From: Prorocentrum cordatum
Lineage: Eukaryota; Sar; Dinophyceae; Prorocentrales; Prorocentraceae
Length of the DNA stretch: 64,000 nucleotides
Assembly: GCA_963575745.1 (NCBI GenBank)
Contig: CAUYUJ010015018.1
Coordinates: 102,224-166,223 of the forward strand
Direction: 5' to 3'
The notes below the pieces were generated by a model. That model had not been told where the DNA came from, did no database searches, and saw only the letters and a list, made by a program, of their open reading frames with translations. The position numbers and the translations under genes are program-made. Positions 1 to 11,988 of this stretch are shown piece by piece (position 1 is the stretch's first letter; each line of letters begins with the position of its first letter).

Positions 1-1079
1 TGGCAGGCCGTTGCGCGGGCACCTCGCAGCGGCGCCCATTTGGTTTGTTGTCATGGCGATAAGCTGCGGGGGGCAACATGCGAATATCGCTGCCCGCCGA
101 CGATGCTGAATGACGATGCGGTCGCCCACCCCTGAGCACGACTGCTGCGACGAGACTCGGAGGCCACGCGCAGCTGCCCCGAGGCGGAGTCTGTCGTCGA
201 GGCGTGGAGGAGTGGAGCGATGATAGACCTTTTGCGGGACGAGGAGGTCAACTGCCCGTTCGCCCACTTCGATCCGCGGTGCCTGCGCAGTGCTTTTTCG
301 GCGGCGCAGCAGGCCTCGCCACAATGCCCGGCAGAGACGGCGCCAGCCCCCCAGCGCGAAGGATCGGAACGGGGAAAAACAAATGCCGACGCACTTACTT
401 GCATTATTCGCTCGGAAACCCATGGGCCGGTCTGCGGGCGCAGGTTTCGCGCGCGCGGCACTGGTCGCGCGCGCGCGTCAGCCGCGGCAGCCAGGGCGCG
501 GGGGGCAAAGCGCGCTCAGCATTCGCACGCCGAGCAACGCACGCACCAATTGCAACGCGGCGTTCTGGGGCAGGGGGGGCGCATCATGCACAGCACGGCG
601 TGTCCGGACACGTCCAAGCAGATCACGTCTTACGAGTGCACGCAATGTCACGACATGTCCCGCACGCGCGGCCTTCCGACGCCGTCAGCGCTCGCGCCTG
701 CCGCCGACGCAGGAGGGCAGATCCAAAACAGTGGTGACTCGGAGACCAGCGCCACCCGCACCCAGACCAAGCCACCGCCCCGCTCCTGGCGCTCGCCAGT
801 CTTTGTGCATCGCGAACCAGTTGTGGATGGAGGTCGAGAAGAGGCGGCAGGCGGCATCCAGCGCGCGCAGGGACACAAGCCTCCTCAGCAGCGTCGGCGA
901 CTGGCGGGAGCGGCTCTGACAGGGCCCAGGTGCAGGTGGGCTCCGGCCCCCGGTCCGCCCTTGGGCGCGCTTGCTCGGAGTGCACGCGCGAGGCCTCGCA
1001 GAGTGCCCACCACAGGGCCTTGTTTGACGCGGCGCCCGAGCTTCTTTATACCGAAATGCGGTTTGGCCCGGCGGTTGAC
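1..1079. other. Unassigned GC-rich sequence
   Basis: Open frames overlap on both strands here and their translations are rich in Arg, Ala and Pro. That is what GC-rich non-coding DNA gives. I see no domain, no repeat array and no RNA gene. Confidence 0.5.
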
Positions 1080-1220
1080 AGGCACGCTTGCTCGCGCGCG
1101 TACGTGCGCGCGTGTTTGCGCGCGCGCGCGTGCGCGCTTGCGTGCGTGCGTCTGTGAGACAGAGAGAGAGAGAGTATGTGTGTGTGCGTGCGTTTGTGTG
1201 TGTGCGTGTGTGTCTGCGGG

Positions 1221-1256
<36 letters not shown>

Positions 1257-1295
1257 TCTGCGTGCGTGTGCGCGCGTGGATGCGTGTGTGCGTGC

Positions 1296-1328
<33 letters not shown>

Positions 1329-1420
1329 CGGTGTGTGTGTGTGTGCGTGTCTGTGCGTGTGTGCATGCGCGCATCTGCGCGCGTGTGCGTGTGTGTGCGT
1401 GTGTCTGTGTGCGGCACGTG
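1080..1420. repeat. Alternating purine-pyrimidine microsatellite (GC/GT)
   Basis: The tract runs from CG-rich words (GCGCGCG) into long GT and GTGC runs, broken only by a short GA run near 1159-1172. Alternating purine-pyrimidine DNA of this length can adopt a left-handed form. Both strands are open in several frames, giving Val/Cys or Thr/His polymers that are not proteins. Confidence 0.95.
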
Positions 1421-1753
1421 GCCCGCGCTCAGACGGCGAAGGTTCGTCGAGCCCCTGCTCGGCGCCGCGCACCCCACCCGCCTTGCGCCCATGGTCGCCA
1501 GCATCCCCGGCGTCACCCCACGGCTGGTTCCCGAGGTGGGCTCCGAGGACGAAGATGACGAGCTGGCGATGACAGACGCCGCTCCGCCCGCCCCCGACAC
1601 TGCCACTGCCACCCCCGAGCGCGCGGGTCCGCTGGAGAACACATCGCAGCTGCATCCGCGCGGCCTGTCTCGCAGATAAAATGGCCAGGATCGAAGCAGG
1701 ACGGGCGCCCCTCGAGTCCTCATGCTCTCTCATCGTTCATCGTCGGCAGACAG
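1421..1753. other. Unassigned sequence
   Basis: GC-rich sequence with no recognisable domain or repeat structure. Confidence 0.4.
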
Positions 1754-1754
1754 T

Positions 1755-1949
1755 GGGGGGGGGCACATGGCAACGAGAAGCTCGCCTCCTAAGATATCAC
1801 TGAAAATGGTCGCACATGTCTCGCTTGTTCTTCGCGATGCAGAGGTCGGGCCAGAGCGGCAAGCCCGGGGGGGGCACGTGGGGGCGAAAAGTTTGCCTCC
1901 TTACACATCGCAGATCACGGTCGCACTTTGCTCGCATCCTCTTCGCAGC
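1755..1949 (+). repeat. Diverged direct duplication of about 82 bp
   Basis: The segment 1755-1836 is repeated at 1868-1949. Both copies start with a G-run and GGGGCAC, share the word TTGCCTCCT or CGCCTCCT, then GGTCGCAC, and end with a CTTCGC word. The two copies are clearly diverged. Confidence 0.6.
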
Positions 1950-2768
1950 TTCTACCGTTTCAGATCGGAACCTGCACGGATCTCCCGAGTATGCTTCCGC
2001 CACCCGAGGCCGCGACAAAGACTTACAAAGACATCGGCAAGTCGGGAAAACGACGCCCTTCCCTGCCAAGTCAGACGCTGGTCGTTCAGTGCATCTTTTT
2101 GTGGCTGCACATGGTTGCCCAGTGCATCCCTCTGCTGCTGCACGCGCTTGTCCACAGCACCGCTGGCAGAGGCATGTGCAAGAGACTTGGCGTGGGCAGG
2201 GTGAGGCACCTCGAGTAGAAATTCCCGTGGTTGCAAGAATGATTGCGACTTCAAGCGCTTCAGCTGCTGACGGAGCACACGGATGAGATGACAGCGGACA
2301 TCTTGGCAGAGTACAGTGAGTGGTCGATGATCTCCAAGCACTAGAGCACCCTCAACCTGATATCCCAGAGCCTGAGCGCAGTTGCATTGTTGCGATCTAC
2401 GACACCGACTGCTAGGGCACCGAGCGCGCAGGCCTAGAACGACACGAGTGGTGTGCCCCGCACTGGCTTACTACGGTAACGAGGAGTCCATGTAGCTGTT
2501 GAAGGTCGCAGCGGCGGTCCTCTCAGCCAGTATGTCTCTGCCGGGGTGTTTCTGCGGATGCCACGGGAAGGAGTTATTTGATAAGTGCTCGGACCAGGAG
2601 GTGGCAAGACCCGTTCCGAAGGACGCGCTTGAGGCAACGGTAGGAGGTGAAGTACCAGTGCACGGCAGACTGATGTGCACGACTCCGGCACAAGGGCGAC
2701 GCGCGAGTTAATGATGACGCTTCGCGTGGTGGACATGCAAGCTATCCACCGAGCCGACTGCCTAAGAG
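1950..2768. other. Unassigned sequence
   Basis: Short frames with frequent stops. Some stretches look protein-like but none matches a family I recognise. Confidence 0.4.
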
Positions 2769-3000
2769 CGATTGGGTCAAGCTCGACTTGGTGTCCAGGC
2801 TGATCGATTTGGGGGAGATCCTCCGCGAGAAGCAGACCAAGGACATAGAGAAGCTACGTGTGGAAGCCACGACGCGCGGGCCGATGCCAGCAATGAGCTT
2901 GAGCGACCTGGGGAGATAGGAGGCCGCGCGGAAGTATATCAAAGCGGCAGAGAAAGGAGGGCCGACACCGACCATGACGGGTCCTACTTGATCCACGATG
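2769..3000 (+). pseudogene. Possible decayed coding remnant, unknown family
   Basis: From about 2769 one plus-strand frame reads a charged, helix-like stretch containing LIDLGEILREKQTKDIEKLR. It then meets a stop at 2917-2919 and continues with an Ala/Lys-rich helix before a second stop. The composition, with balanced Lys, Glu, Leu and Ile and no low complexity, is unlike the surrounding repeats, so a broken gene or retroelement fragment is likely. No family is recognised. It could also be chance. Confidence 0.3.
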
Positions 3001-3293
3001 GGGGCATGATTGGTGGTCACAGGAAGCAGCACAGCAGGTAGGGCAGCCGAGACAGACACGGTTCGGTGTCGAGGACACCGGCGGCCTCGTGTACCTTGAC
3101 GGCGCCGACGACATCGGTCACTTCGTGTACCCGAGGGACGTGTTTTGATTGCGGTTCGACCCGCATGAAGTGGCTCTGAAGGAGCGAGCGCGGCGGCCGC
3201 GCAAGGCTTGTCCGACCAGTTCTGCGCCCAAGGAAAGGTGTTAAGTATGCGTTGCACTTAGAGGTATGATTATATGAGGGGGGGCCCTGAATC

Positions 3294-3307
3294 CTGTAGC
3301 CATTTTG
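3294..3307 (+). other. Partial spliced-leader-like sequence
   Basis: The 12 bases GTAGCCATTTTG at 3296-3307 match the core of the dinoflagellate spliced leader exactly, and the sequence before them starts CTG where the leader has CCG. The match breaks down after 3307, where TTCAG replaces GGCTCAAG. It may be a decayed leader relic from a retroposed mRNA, but no clear coding frame follows. Confidence 0.4.
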
Positions 3308-3312
3308 TTCAG

Positions 3313-3595
3313 CTCGCGAAAAAGCCCTGCTCCTTCCCCCCCGCTGACACGGGGGGAGGGGGACTCGAGCACTTGGACAAGGCCGTTCCCGTGTCCCGAC
3401 TGGAGGCCACGCTCTCAGGCTTCCGAGGGGTCCACAGTTGAACATCCGTCCCCCGACGTAGTTCTAACAAGGACACACCGCATGGGCAGAGAATGACTGT
3501 TTCCCGCCAGAAGATAAAGAAGAAGCAGGCGAAAATGTCGATGGCATAAGTTCGCGTTCGCCTTCCAGCTTCTTTTGTGGCGCTGTCTTAGATTG
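3313..3595. other. Unassigned sequence
   Basis: Only short open frames. Nothing recognisable follows the leader-like sequence. Confidence 0.4.
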
Positions 3596-3800
3596 GATGC
3601 TCCTCCTACTTGTCCTCCTCCCCCTCCTCTTCATTATCCTCCTCGTCCTCCTCCTATTCCTTTTCCTCAGAATCATCAGCATCAGCAGCATCATCATCAT
3701 CCTGATCCTCATCATCAGCATCAGCATCAGCATCAGCAGCATCATCAGCAGCATCAGCAGCATCATCAGCAGCATCATCATCAGCATCATCACCTCCGCG
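3596..3800. repeat. TCC-rich then CAG/CAT trinucleotide repeats
   Basis: TCC-rich DNA to about 3665 passes into mixed ATC and CAG units (CATCATCAGCAGCATC words) to about 3795. The minus-strand frame would read Asp/Ala repeats and the plus strand His/Gln. I treat it as a microsatellite, not an exon. Confidence 0.9.
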
Positions 3801-4380
3801 TGTACTTGGATACCAAGTCGTGCGTGTGGTCCTAGACCCACCATTTTCTGGCACCGAGAGAAAATTGTTTCAGATATGTGCGAGCAGATCTCATGTCAAG
3901 GCCCCCAGTGTTCGGGCTATAGGCGACTGCGGAGCGACAGTAGGCAGATCTGCACTGGCGGTCAAGGTGGGAGAAGGGCTCGCCGAGTCGCCATTCACAG
4001 GGGAGGTAGCTTAGCTGCTGCTACTTCGACGACGGACCCAGCTAAGCGACGTTGTGATGCACCCAGCTTGCACGCATGTTGCATTATAACGCTCTTCCGC
4101 TGCTCTCTTCTGGCATCCGAATGAAACCCATATTTGGTGGACACATGTCTGCCAGCTTCAACCATCAGCACACTTTGGTCATGCCTCTTGCGCGAGTCAC
4201 TCCCGCGTTTTCTGGTCAAAGCAGGGGCAATGTCATTGCAACCGGCCATACCGATGATATCGATTATGCGTTTGTATTGCGCACAACTACAGCACACATC
4301 AGCATTGTCTGAGCGCTAATGCCTTGCAATGCTAAATTGCAGTGTTCCATGAATGCTACATTATATGTCAAGGGTTGCAC
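3801..4380. other. Unassigned sequence
   Basis: Mixed-composition sequence without a recognised gene or repeat. Confidence 0.4.
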
Positions 4381-4382
4381 CG

Positions 4383-4445
4383 CTCACATACATACACATG
4401 TGTATGTATACAGGCATGCATACACATGTGTACAAGTATATGTAG
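4383..4445. repeat. CATA/TGTA repeat with 22 bp palindrome
   Basis: Positions 4388-4409 form a perfect palindrome centred on CACA|TGTG, flanked by further CATACA and TGTATA words. Confidence 0.85.
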
Positions 4446-7199
4446 ATCTACATGCATGTAATGCTTCAGCTTACGTGCCAGATGGTCATGTTCTATACCG
4501 TGTATCATGACGAGTATTGCATATACCGCATGAGTGACCTGTGATGTGTATTGCGGCGAGCCCGAAGTTGCTCCTTGTGTACGAGATAAGGCCACGTCGG
4601 ATACATCGGAACTCGTGGGCCAAACTGGATCAAAGCATGAGGCTCATGAGAGCCAGACACAGCCTATGCATCTTCGTTCTGGATATGCTGGTCCGCTTGG
4701 CAGGCGGAACTGGTCAATTTGTCCCAAGGATACGTTTAGCACACTGCCGAATCAAACACTCTTCCGGCGAGTGACCGTCGCCCCTGTCGCCGAAAAGCGG
4801 GGGGCCTGCCGGGGGATGTCTTTAAAGATTGGCAGTCGGCGGTAAACCGTCAATTTGGCTCCCGTCCGGAACTTCGTAGAGCTCTTTCGACGCCACCATA
4901 ATGACTTCATAATGCCGCATGATGATGAAACATGTTCTCACTCTCACCATGATTTTGGTGTCGGGGATGTCTCAAAAACCATACCTGCGAAGATTGGGGC
5001 CTCGTGAGCTCGTCCTGGGGCATCGTTGGTCTTCTTGGCGACATCCCGACTGGCCGCCGTGGGGCATTTATGGGGCTCTCTTTTGTCGGGCTGGACGAAA
5101 GGGTAGGACAGGAGAAGGGGGGGGGGCGAAATCTGCTGCATGCCTGCTTTCCGCCCCGCCGCCGGGCCTATTCCTCGATACATGGGCGCCTCCTGGCGCC
5201 AAGAGGCGCCAGGAGAACCAGCTACATGAGCTGATTCTCTACCCTTTACTATCCTACCCTTTTGTCCCCGCCGATGTTGGACAGAGTTGCGGGCACCTCG
5301 GGGCCCTCTGCTTGCCCTGGTGGTGCACTTCTGGGCCGCCCTGCGCCTGCCCGGCCGGGCTTCTTGGCAGGACTTGGACCGCACTCGGGCCATCTTGAGG
5401 TCTTCGTGTGGTGATGTGGGGCGTCCTTTTGGGTTCTCCGAGGCCCGCTTGGAGAGTGTTTTCGAGTGTCCAGCGATAACCTCGAAGAGCCTTCAGTTTT
5501 GATACCCCCCACATGGGTTACCCCCTCCCCCTCCCCCCCTTCCTTGGATAAACTGACCTTGTCGGTTGCACAGGTCCGAAGGGGCGGGGCAGTACTGATT
5601 CGCGCGGGTGCACGTTGGGTTGCCCAAAGTTTGCCAAAGCGAAGGAAACAGTTATCGGCCGGCCCCCGCCCCCCTCCCCCCGCCGGATAAATTGGGTTAA
5701 TCGTCGTTGAAAATATAAAAAAAAAATATAATTGAGAACCATTTGGATCAGAGAAGTTTGGAGGCCAAGCAATATCCAAAATCTCCAAAAATGATGCCAG
5801 CGCGTTGGCCATAAGCAGCTCATTATTGGAGCAACTTGTGCGAAGCCATGGGCATGCAGTGAAGCCAAGCTGACACAGGAAGCCAAGCCATAGGAGTCCA
5901 TGGGAAGCCATCGGAGGACATAGTGCACGGGGACCGGGAGGGCCACTCACTCCATCTGCGCATGTACTGTGTTTTCGAACCGTTGTTCGGTTTCCAAGCC
6001 TTCGGAAGGACCCCCTGGGAGAGCGCTCTCCTAAGCAGTGGCGGAAACTTGCTCGGCGTGTTGGTTCCGCTTGTGCTGGAAAAGCCGGCCTTGAGTCAGC
6101 ATTTGGGATGTTCATGCTTGCGTTAGTCCATGTCGCGTCGCGCTTCGACGGCAAAAAAGTCCTCCGGAAGGAACCCTCAGGTGCCTGCAGGAATTTGCCA
6201 AGAGCCCACGGAGAGCGGAGCGATCACTCCGCCAGAGTTGTTTCTTTCACGGGGCGTGCGATTCGGGCAGTACCCTCGGGAACCTTCGGGGGTGCGCCGG
6301 AGGTCGACGGAGAGCGGGAGGGCCACTCCACCTGAGCGACGCAGAAAAACAGGGTCGTCTTCGCCGACGGTCACCATGGCGTCTCGCGTAAGACCCGTTT
6401 TTGATCGTAGCCCATTTGCGCGAGTTTGCACAGTATGCGAATAGCCGTGCGGACTATAATTTGTCGGTGGGAACCCTTAGGGAGGACACATCACACCACT
6501 CCTTATCGCCTGCGCGTGGCGACGAGAACGATAAGGGTAAAGGACGGTAAAGAGCGAAGATGGTGAGAGCGAAGTTGAGGATGAGAGAGAGGACAGGGAA
6601 GGGTGAAGGCAGTGAGCATGAAGGCAGAAATGCAACGATTCTGGTTGGAGTGATGAAAGTGAGATTGCATTACCTGCGGACGGATGAGGATGAGAGCGAA
6701 GATACGGAATGGTGCGGACACAGACGAGAGTTATGAAGACGATTAAGGTGACGGTGAGGGGGATGTGGACTAGGAGGGTGGTGATAACGTGGACGAACAG
6801 GGTGTGTGCGAGTGGTCTTGCCCGTGCGGGAGCCATACACAAAGTAAAGAGCCCCAGTTTGGATGCAAGGGGCAAGCAGCCCCAGGATGGGGTCGGACCT
6901 CGAGGGGATGCAGGCCGTGAAAGAGCCCGATGTCACGGGACAGACGAATGGTGCAGACACCTGATATCAGAGGTCGCAGGATTGCAGGACAGGTGAGTGA
7001 GCACTCTGATTGGCAAACACGAGGCGGAGAATGAGGAGGGCGGGGCCGGGCCGCACAGTAGGTGGTGGTGGCAAAATTTGCGGCAGCCTTACATCTGTTT
7101 TCCCAGAATAGGAAGAAGAGGAGGAGGAGAACGCGCGTGTCCACGGTTCAAGTAGTCCAGTTACCTGTTCACGAGTGTCTTGGTCGGCAAGTTTCTTGT
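4446..7199. other. Unassigned sequence with scattered low-complexity tracts
   Basis: No gene is recognised in this 2.7 kb. Frames of up to 301 codons are open on the minus strand but read Arg/Pro/Gly-rich sequence with no motif. Between about 6195 and 6335 two related segments (GAGAGCGGAGCGATCACTCC and GAGAGCGGGAGGGCCACTCC) suggest an old duplication. A perfect hairpin is listed separately. Confidence 0.4.
5190..5215. repeat. Perfect 11 bp hairpin
   Basis: Arms CTCCTGGCGCC (5190-5200) and GGCGCCAGGAG (5205-5215) are perfect reverse complements around an AAGA loop. Confidence 0.9.
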
Positions 7200-7205
7200 T
7201 GGCGG

Positions 7206-7325
7206 CCTCTCTCTCTCTCTCTCTCGCTGTCTTTGCTTTTCTCTCTCTCTATCTCTATCTCTATATATATATATAGACAGATCAATAGATGATGATAATA
7301 ATACTAATACTAATAATAATAACAT
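7206..7325. repeat. CT, TA and TAA microsatellites
   Basis: CT repeats (about 7206-7260) pass into a TA run (about 7262-7275) and then into GAT/TAA/TAC units to 7322. Confidence 0.95.
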
Positions 7326-7548
7326 ATGTCCCTCTCTCTTGCTTCTCTCGTTCAAAACTTGTGCAATCTCTCTTACCCGCATTCCTGCCTCCCACTCTGA
7401 GTCCAGCACGCAGCCCCCGCCCCCCCCCAAAAAAAAAAATGTAGCACGATCCCAGGTGGCTCCACATGTCCTCCAAATAGGCTTGTCTATAGGAGTTCCA
7501 GCTCCATGCATAGAGAACTGGTCCACTGGTTCCCCCCACCTCTGCCCC

Positions 7549-7675
7549 AAGCTATTGCAATGGACTCTTTGCTATTGCAATGGAAATCCCTGCGATCGCG
7601 ATGGCTTCCTCTGCTACTGCGATGACTTCACCTGCTATTGCAATGGTTTCCCGTCCCACCGGCTATTCCAATAGC
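7549..7675. repeat. Degenerate tandem repeat of about 28 bp
   Basis: The phrase TGCTATTGCAATGG and variants (TGCTACTGCGATGA, TGCGATCGCGATGG) recur about five times. Confidence 0.7.
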
Positions 7676-7904
7676 GTCCCAGCAATCGACCAACAATCAT
7701 CAAATTCAGAAGTCGAATACGAGTGAAGCAAAGAAGTTTCGATGAGTAGAGAAGAATGTAGCACAGTAGAACAGAGTCCAGCCAAGGCTTCGACATGAGG
7801 ACCGGTTTGGGTTCGTGGTTGTTCCTCCAGCCTTCTTCGTGCACCCAGGCTCTTTTGGTGACCAAAAGGGGGCTTCATTCCTGAATCGTTCCCTGTGGCA
7901 GCCG
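7676..7904. other. Unassigned sequence
   Basis: No recognisable feature. Confidence 0.4.
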
Positions 7905-8530
7905 CCCGACTGGAGGAGAGCAGGACAGAGCAGTGGAGTAGAATATAACAGGAGTAGGGAAGAGCAGAGTAGAGCAGCGGAGAAGAGAGTAGAGGAGAGT
8001 AGAAATAGAGGAGAGTAGGAATGGAGTAGAGTAGAGCAGAGTGGATCAGAGTAGAGGAGAGCAGAGGAGAGTAGAAGTAGAGTAGAGTAGCAGTGTGAGC
8101 GTAATAAATGTAGAGCAGAAAAGAGCAGAGCAGAACAGAGTAGAGTAGAGTAGAGTAAAGAGTAGCGAGTAGAGGAGAGGATAGTAGAGTAGGGTAGATG
8201 GTAGAGTAGAATCGGGTCGGACGGAGTAGCGCAGAGCAGAATATGATACAGCAAAGGGTATGAGTGTGGTGTAGATTAGCGTAAGAGTAGGGTAGAGTAG
8301 GACTAGACTAGAGCAGAGCAGAGCAGATCAGAGTAGAGTAGGGTATGAGAGGATCGGGTAGAATAGGTTAGAATAGAGCAGATTCTAGTAGGGCCCATGG
8401 TCGAGTATAGTTGGGTATAAACAATAGAGCAGAGTAGAGTGGAGAAGAGTCCACCCAAGTCTACTCTAGTATACTCCAGTCCAGTCTATTTCAGCCCACT
8501 CCAGCCCATCTCAGTCCACTTCAGTTCAGT
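7905..8530. repeat. GAGCA/GAGTA pentamer array
   Basis: Degenerate pentamers AGAGT, AGAGC and AGGAG run for about 540 bases, then pass into a CCAGTC/CCACTC-type degenerate repeat at about 8456-8530. Boundaries are gradual. Confidence 0.9.
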
Positions 8531-9284
8531 CTCCTGATCTGTTTGGAGTCTGCGCTGCCTGGTATTCATGGCCCTGGATTTCCCACCTCCATCCCATCAC
8601 AGGCTTGGGTCTTGAAAGCCCTTCCTTATCTTACCTTGTCCGTATTTTCCCATGCCCAATCGCGCAATGGCCGCCTCAAGCTCCCTTGGATGTGGTCGCT
8701 TCAGCTGGCAGTCACGAATAGGACTGGCATCACCATAGGGAGCCGCGTGCTGCTTAGCACTCCGCGGAGCTCCACGAATTCGGGCGTAGGTGGAGGCACC
8801 GCCTCGGCGCCAGTCGTTCTGCATTCCTTTCGTGTGCACTCATATCCCCACACATTCTTCCACTCATCGGAATCGCCCTTCCGATCTGTCGCCCGAAAAC
8901 TGGATCCGCAGGAATCGCACACCTCCCTAGGAGCATTCGACTCCAACCAGCATGCGACACGCCTCACCGGGCACATTGTCGGTGTGCAGGGTGCTAATGC
9001 GGTAGTGGCGTTGAGGACGTATCCGTAATCTTGTGTCGCATTGGAAGCAATTCTTGACGGTTCGCGCATCCCCACCAGTGTTAGTTCGCGCGCTTAGGTA
9101 ATTAGGTTTTGTAGCCCGGGCTGACTTCGGACGCCGCCTGCGCTTCCGCTTGCGGCCGCGACGGAAAAGTATCCCCACCAGCCCATCCCACAACAGACAC
9201 CAGGCGAGTTGCCCGAATCAGGGATGTGCAGCAGCCTGCAGTCCGGCGGGCGACGACAGGTAGCCTCTCAACCAGGACAGCGCG
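8531..9284. other. Unassigned sequence; contains a dispersed TTCGCG..ATCCCCACCAG motif
   Basis: No gene is recognised. At about 9057-9079 the sequence GACGGTTCGCGCATCCCCAC recurs in variant form near 49935 and, reversed, near 51945. The part ATCCCCACCAGCCCATCC recurs at 9172-9189. Confidence 0.4.
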
Positions 9285-10340
9285 GGGTCCATCGAGGAAC
9301 CCTCGTGGGGCCATCGTGGGGCTCTCTTGGGGCCATCTCAGAGCCCTCTTGGAGGCCGCTTGGACGCTCCCGGGGGCTGGTCGACTGACATCTAGCAAAA
9401 TAATAATATGAAAACGAAAAACACATGGGTACTCTTGGGGATCGCCTGGGGCTCCCTGGGGGCGCCCTGGGGGCTCTCGCGCGGCCCTCCTAGGAGGCCT
9501 TGGGAGCCCCTGATCCTGGTGTGGCGGTGGGCCCTGCCGGCGCTGGCGGGCCGCGTGGCCAGCATGCACTTTCGCGGGGCTCTCGTGCCCCCGCGCGACG
9601 CCTCGCCGTTGCCACCTGCGCGGCGGCGGCCCTGGCTTTCTCTGTCACACAGCAGGCACGACACGGGCCTCGTGCTACTGAGCATCGTGTGTGGAAGCTT
9701 TGGGTGGCCTCTTGAGGCCAGCTTGGAAACCATCGGTCGGCGGCGAGCGAGGGGGGGAAGTGAGAAGGAGAGGGCCTTCTCAGAAGGCTGGACTCAAGTG
9801 CTGCCCCCCCTCCCCTTTTGGGCCCGAGAAATGTGCCTCTTCGGGCCCTCTTGGGGCGCTCTTGGGGCGCTCTGGGCGCCATCGTAGGGCCATCCTGGGC
9901 CCCTCCGGAGGGGCCTCTCGGGCCAGCTTGGAGCCATCCTGAGGCCTCAAGAGCCCGTCGGAAGCGAAAAGGCGAGACAGCAAAACAAGTTGAAACACAC
10001 ATGGGGCGTTCCAGAAAGGGCCTTGCCTTCGAGGATAGAAGGAATTGTCGTCTCTTCCGCGGCGGAAGGCCAGCGGGAGGTGGCGGAAGTAAAATATGCA
10101 CCCCCAAGAGATGAAAACGTTTTTGGGCTCAGCGTTTCCGAAACCTGCCATGTAATGGTTTTGGATGATGTTGACCTCCTGGAGGCCTCCTTGGGAGGCT
10201 CGGAGGGCACTCGGGGCCTGCCTGGGGCGATCCTGAGGGCTCGAGGAGTCATATGATGGAGGCTATCCTGAACATGATCGGGATCTCTTGAGCGACCTTG
10301 GAGGCCAGCGTGGGCTCTTTGGGGTCTCTTGCAGCCACCT
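9285..10340 (-). repeat. CCAAGA-rich dispersed repeat family, reverse orientation
   Basis: Words such as CTCTTGGGGCC, CTTGGAGGCC and CTCTTGGGGCG recur every 10-30 bases at about 9290-9500, 9830-9960 and 10180-10360. They are the reverse complement of the arrays at 13.9-15.5 kb. At 9965-9979 the word GAAAAGGCGAGACAG matches the non-repeat block found at 29.66 kb. An unrelated GC-rich stretch lies between the two main runs. Confidence 0.7.
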
Positions 10341-11828
10341 GGAGCCCTGGAGCCAAAAAGGTCCCTCTAACACCTCGGGGAGAGAGGGTTCCAGATCCAG
10401 TTGGAGGGGGTCAGGGCGAGGTGGACCCCCCTCCCCGAAAGGCGAGGTGGCGGTTATCAAGACGAGCTCGTTAGACCATTCACGCCCTAAACGGCCGGTG
10501 GGAGTTATATGGCCTCGTCGTCTGTTGGTGGATGCCGCATGGACCGGCTGTGTTTGGAACGTTGTGGATTCAACCATGTCAGCCAATCAAAGGCCGATGG
10601 CGGGCACGAAACAAGTTCGATGTTGCACAGCTGCGAGCGGGGAACGACGGCTACCAAGCGCGATGGAATATTGAGGAACCCAACCGATTGCGAATTCCAA
10701 TACATGCGCCGAAGGATGAGTTACATTGGACGGTTGCAGCATCGCTCAATCGCGTGACCGTGTCATGGTAAACACCTCCTTGCATATTATTCATGCGTTC
10801 ACCTGAACCGTGCCAAAGTGGCGTGACTTGGTGTAGGCCTGGTGCCTGGCAGCATCGGTGATCGCAGTGCCGATACAGCACGTCTTCTCCATCACAGCAG
10901 ACGGTCAAGGAAGCCAGGAGGAAAAGCAAGCACTCACATGAAGCAGAGTCGACCAGTTGGCACATCACGGAAGATTTATAAGTCTTCGCGGGCAAGATTG
11001 GCAAATGTCGTTCACGATTGGCAGAGGATCCGAACGATGTTTGTTCTATAGTTGTTGATGCCACCCTTTTGTGTGTTTCCTTCCTCTCTATTTTGTATCC
11101 CTGTTTCTTCCCGCCGTCTCATGCCCTCCTAATTCAATGGAAGCCAAGGCGTGTATAGTCTGCTGTCTATCTGGCGGGGTGACATGACACTATGGCAAGC
11201 GTGCTTGGTGCATCAGGGTATTGTACCGCGGGGCGGAGAAAAGACCAGATTCTACCCGCGAGGTCACTGCTGTCCGTTGCGTGATTATCTGCTTATTCCC
11301 CATGCTCCTCATGCCTTGCCACCCCTTGCATCTGATCACCCCAGTATGGGTGGCATCGCTTAGTTGAATCGATTGCGGAAGCTGTTGTGCAAGTGTCGGG
11401 GAGCCTCTGCAAAAAGACCGCTCGACATTAGAGTGGCGAGGAAACATGTGCAGACGTTGGGCAGGGCTGGACCTAAACGGTGTTTTGGCGATTTCGTGGG
11501 CTGTTCTCGTTTCGATTTCGTTTTGCGGCAAAGGCGGATTGAAGACAAAACGAGGGAAAACGAAAACAAAACGAAAACGAAAAACACCCTTTATGTTCAG
11601 CCCTGACGTTGGGATGCGAAAGTCACACACCAAATAAGGGATGCAAAGGCAAGCGCTGCGTCCCGAAGCCCAGCGCAGACTGGGAGAACAACGACGCAAG
11701 CCGACGCCAGGCAGGCTCACGCGAAAGTACCTCTTCCAGCGGCAGAGGAGGAGACGGAAGACTGTAAATGCGTCGCCGGCGAGAGCAATGGAGGGAAGCG
11801 CAAGCGCGGAGGTGGTTTGACTCTACCA
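10341..11828. other. Unassigned sequence
   Basis: No gene recognised. A 137-codon minus-strand frame at 10651-11064 has normal-looking composition but no motif I can name. Near 11535-11590 there is a GAAAACGAAAAC-type low-complexity tract. Confidence 0.4.
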
Positions 11829-11988
11829 AGCTTCGCCGAGCGCGTTCCACTACTCGCAAAGTGCCTACTCGCAAAAGTCCGAAAAACACATGTCCGTTTT
11901 GCGGTAATGTATCGTAGATCCTCCGCGGGGGGTCCAGGCCATTTGCGAATAGTTACTTTGCGAGTCGTGGAACGCGCTCGTCTAAAGC
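11829..11988. mobile_element. Inverted-repeat element (MITE-like), about 160 bp
   Basis: The left arm (from 11829) and right arm (to 11988) are imperfect reverse complements over about 45 bases. Both carry CGAGCGCGTTCCAC followed by ACTCGCAAAGT and TCGCAAA. The 70-base centre contains no coding frame. No convincing target-site duplication is visible. This fits a small non-autonomous DNA element or a long-stem hairpin. Confidence 0.75.

Noticed and set aside
3136-3166. GCGGTTCGACCCGCA, tRNA T-arm-like
   Set aside because: The loop is one base short and no acceptor, D-arm or anticodon arm can be folded upstream.
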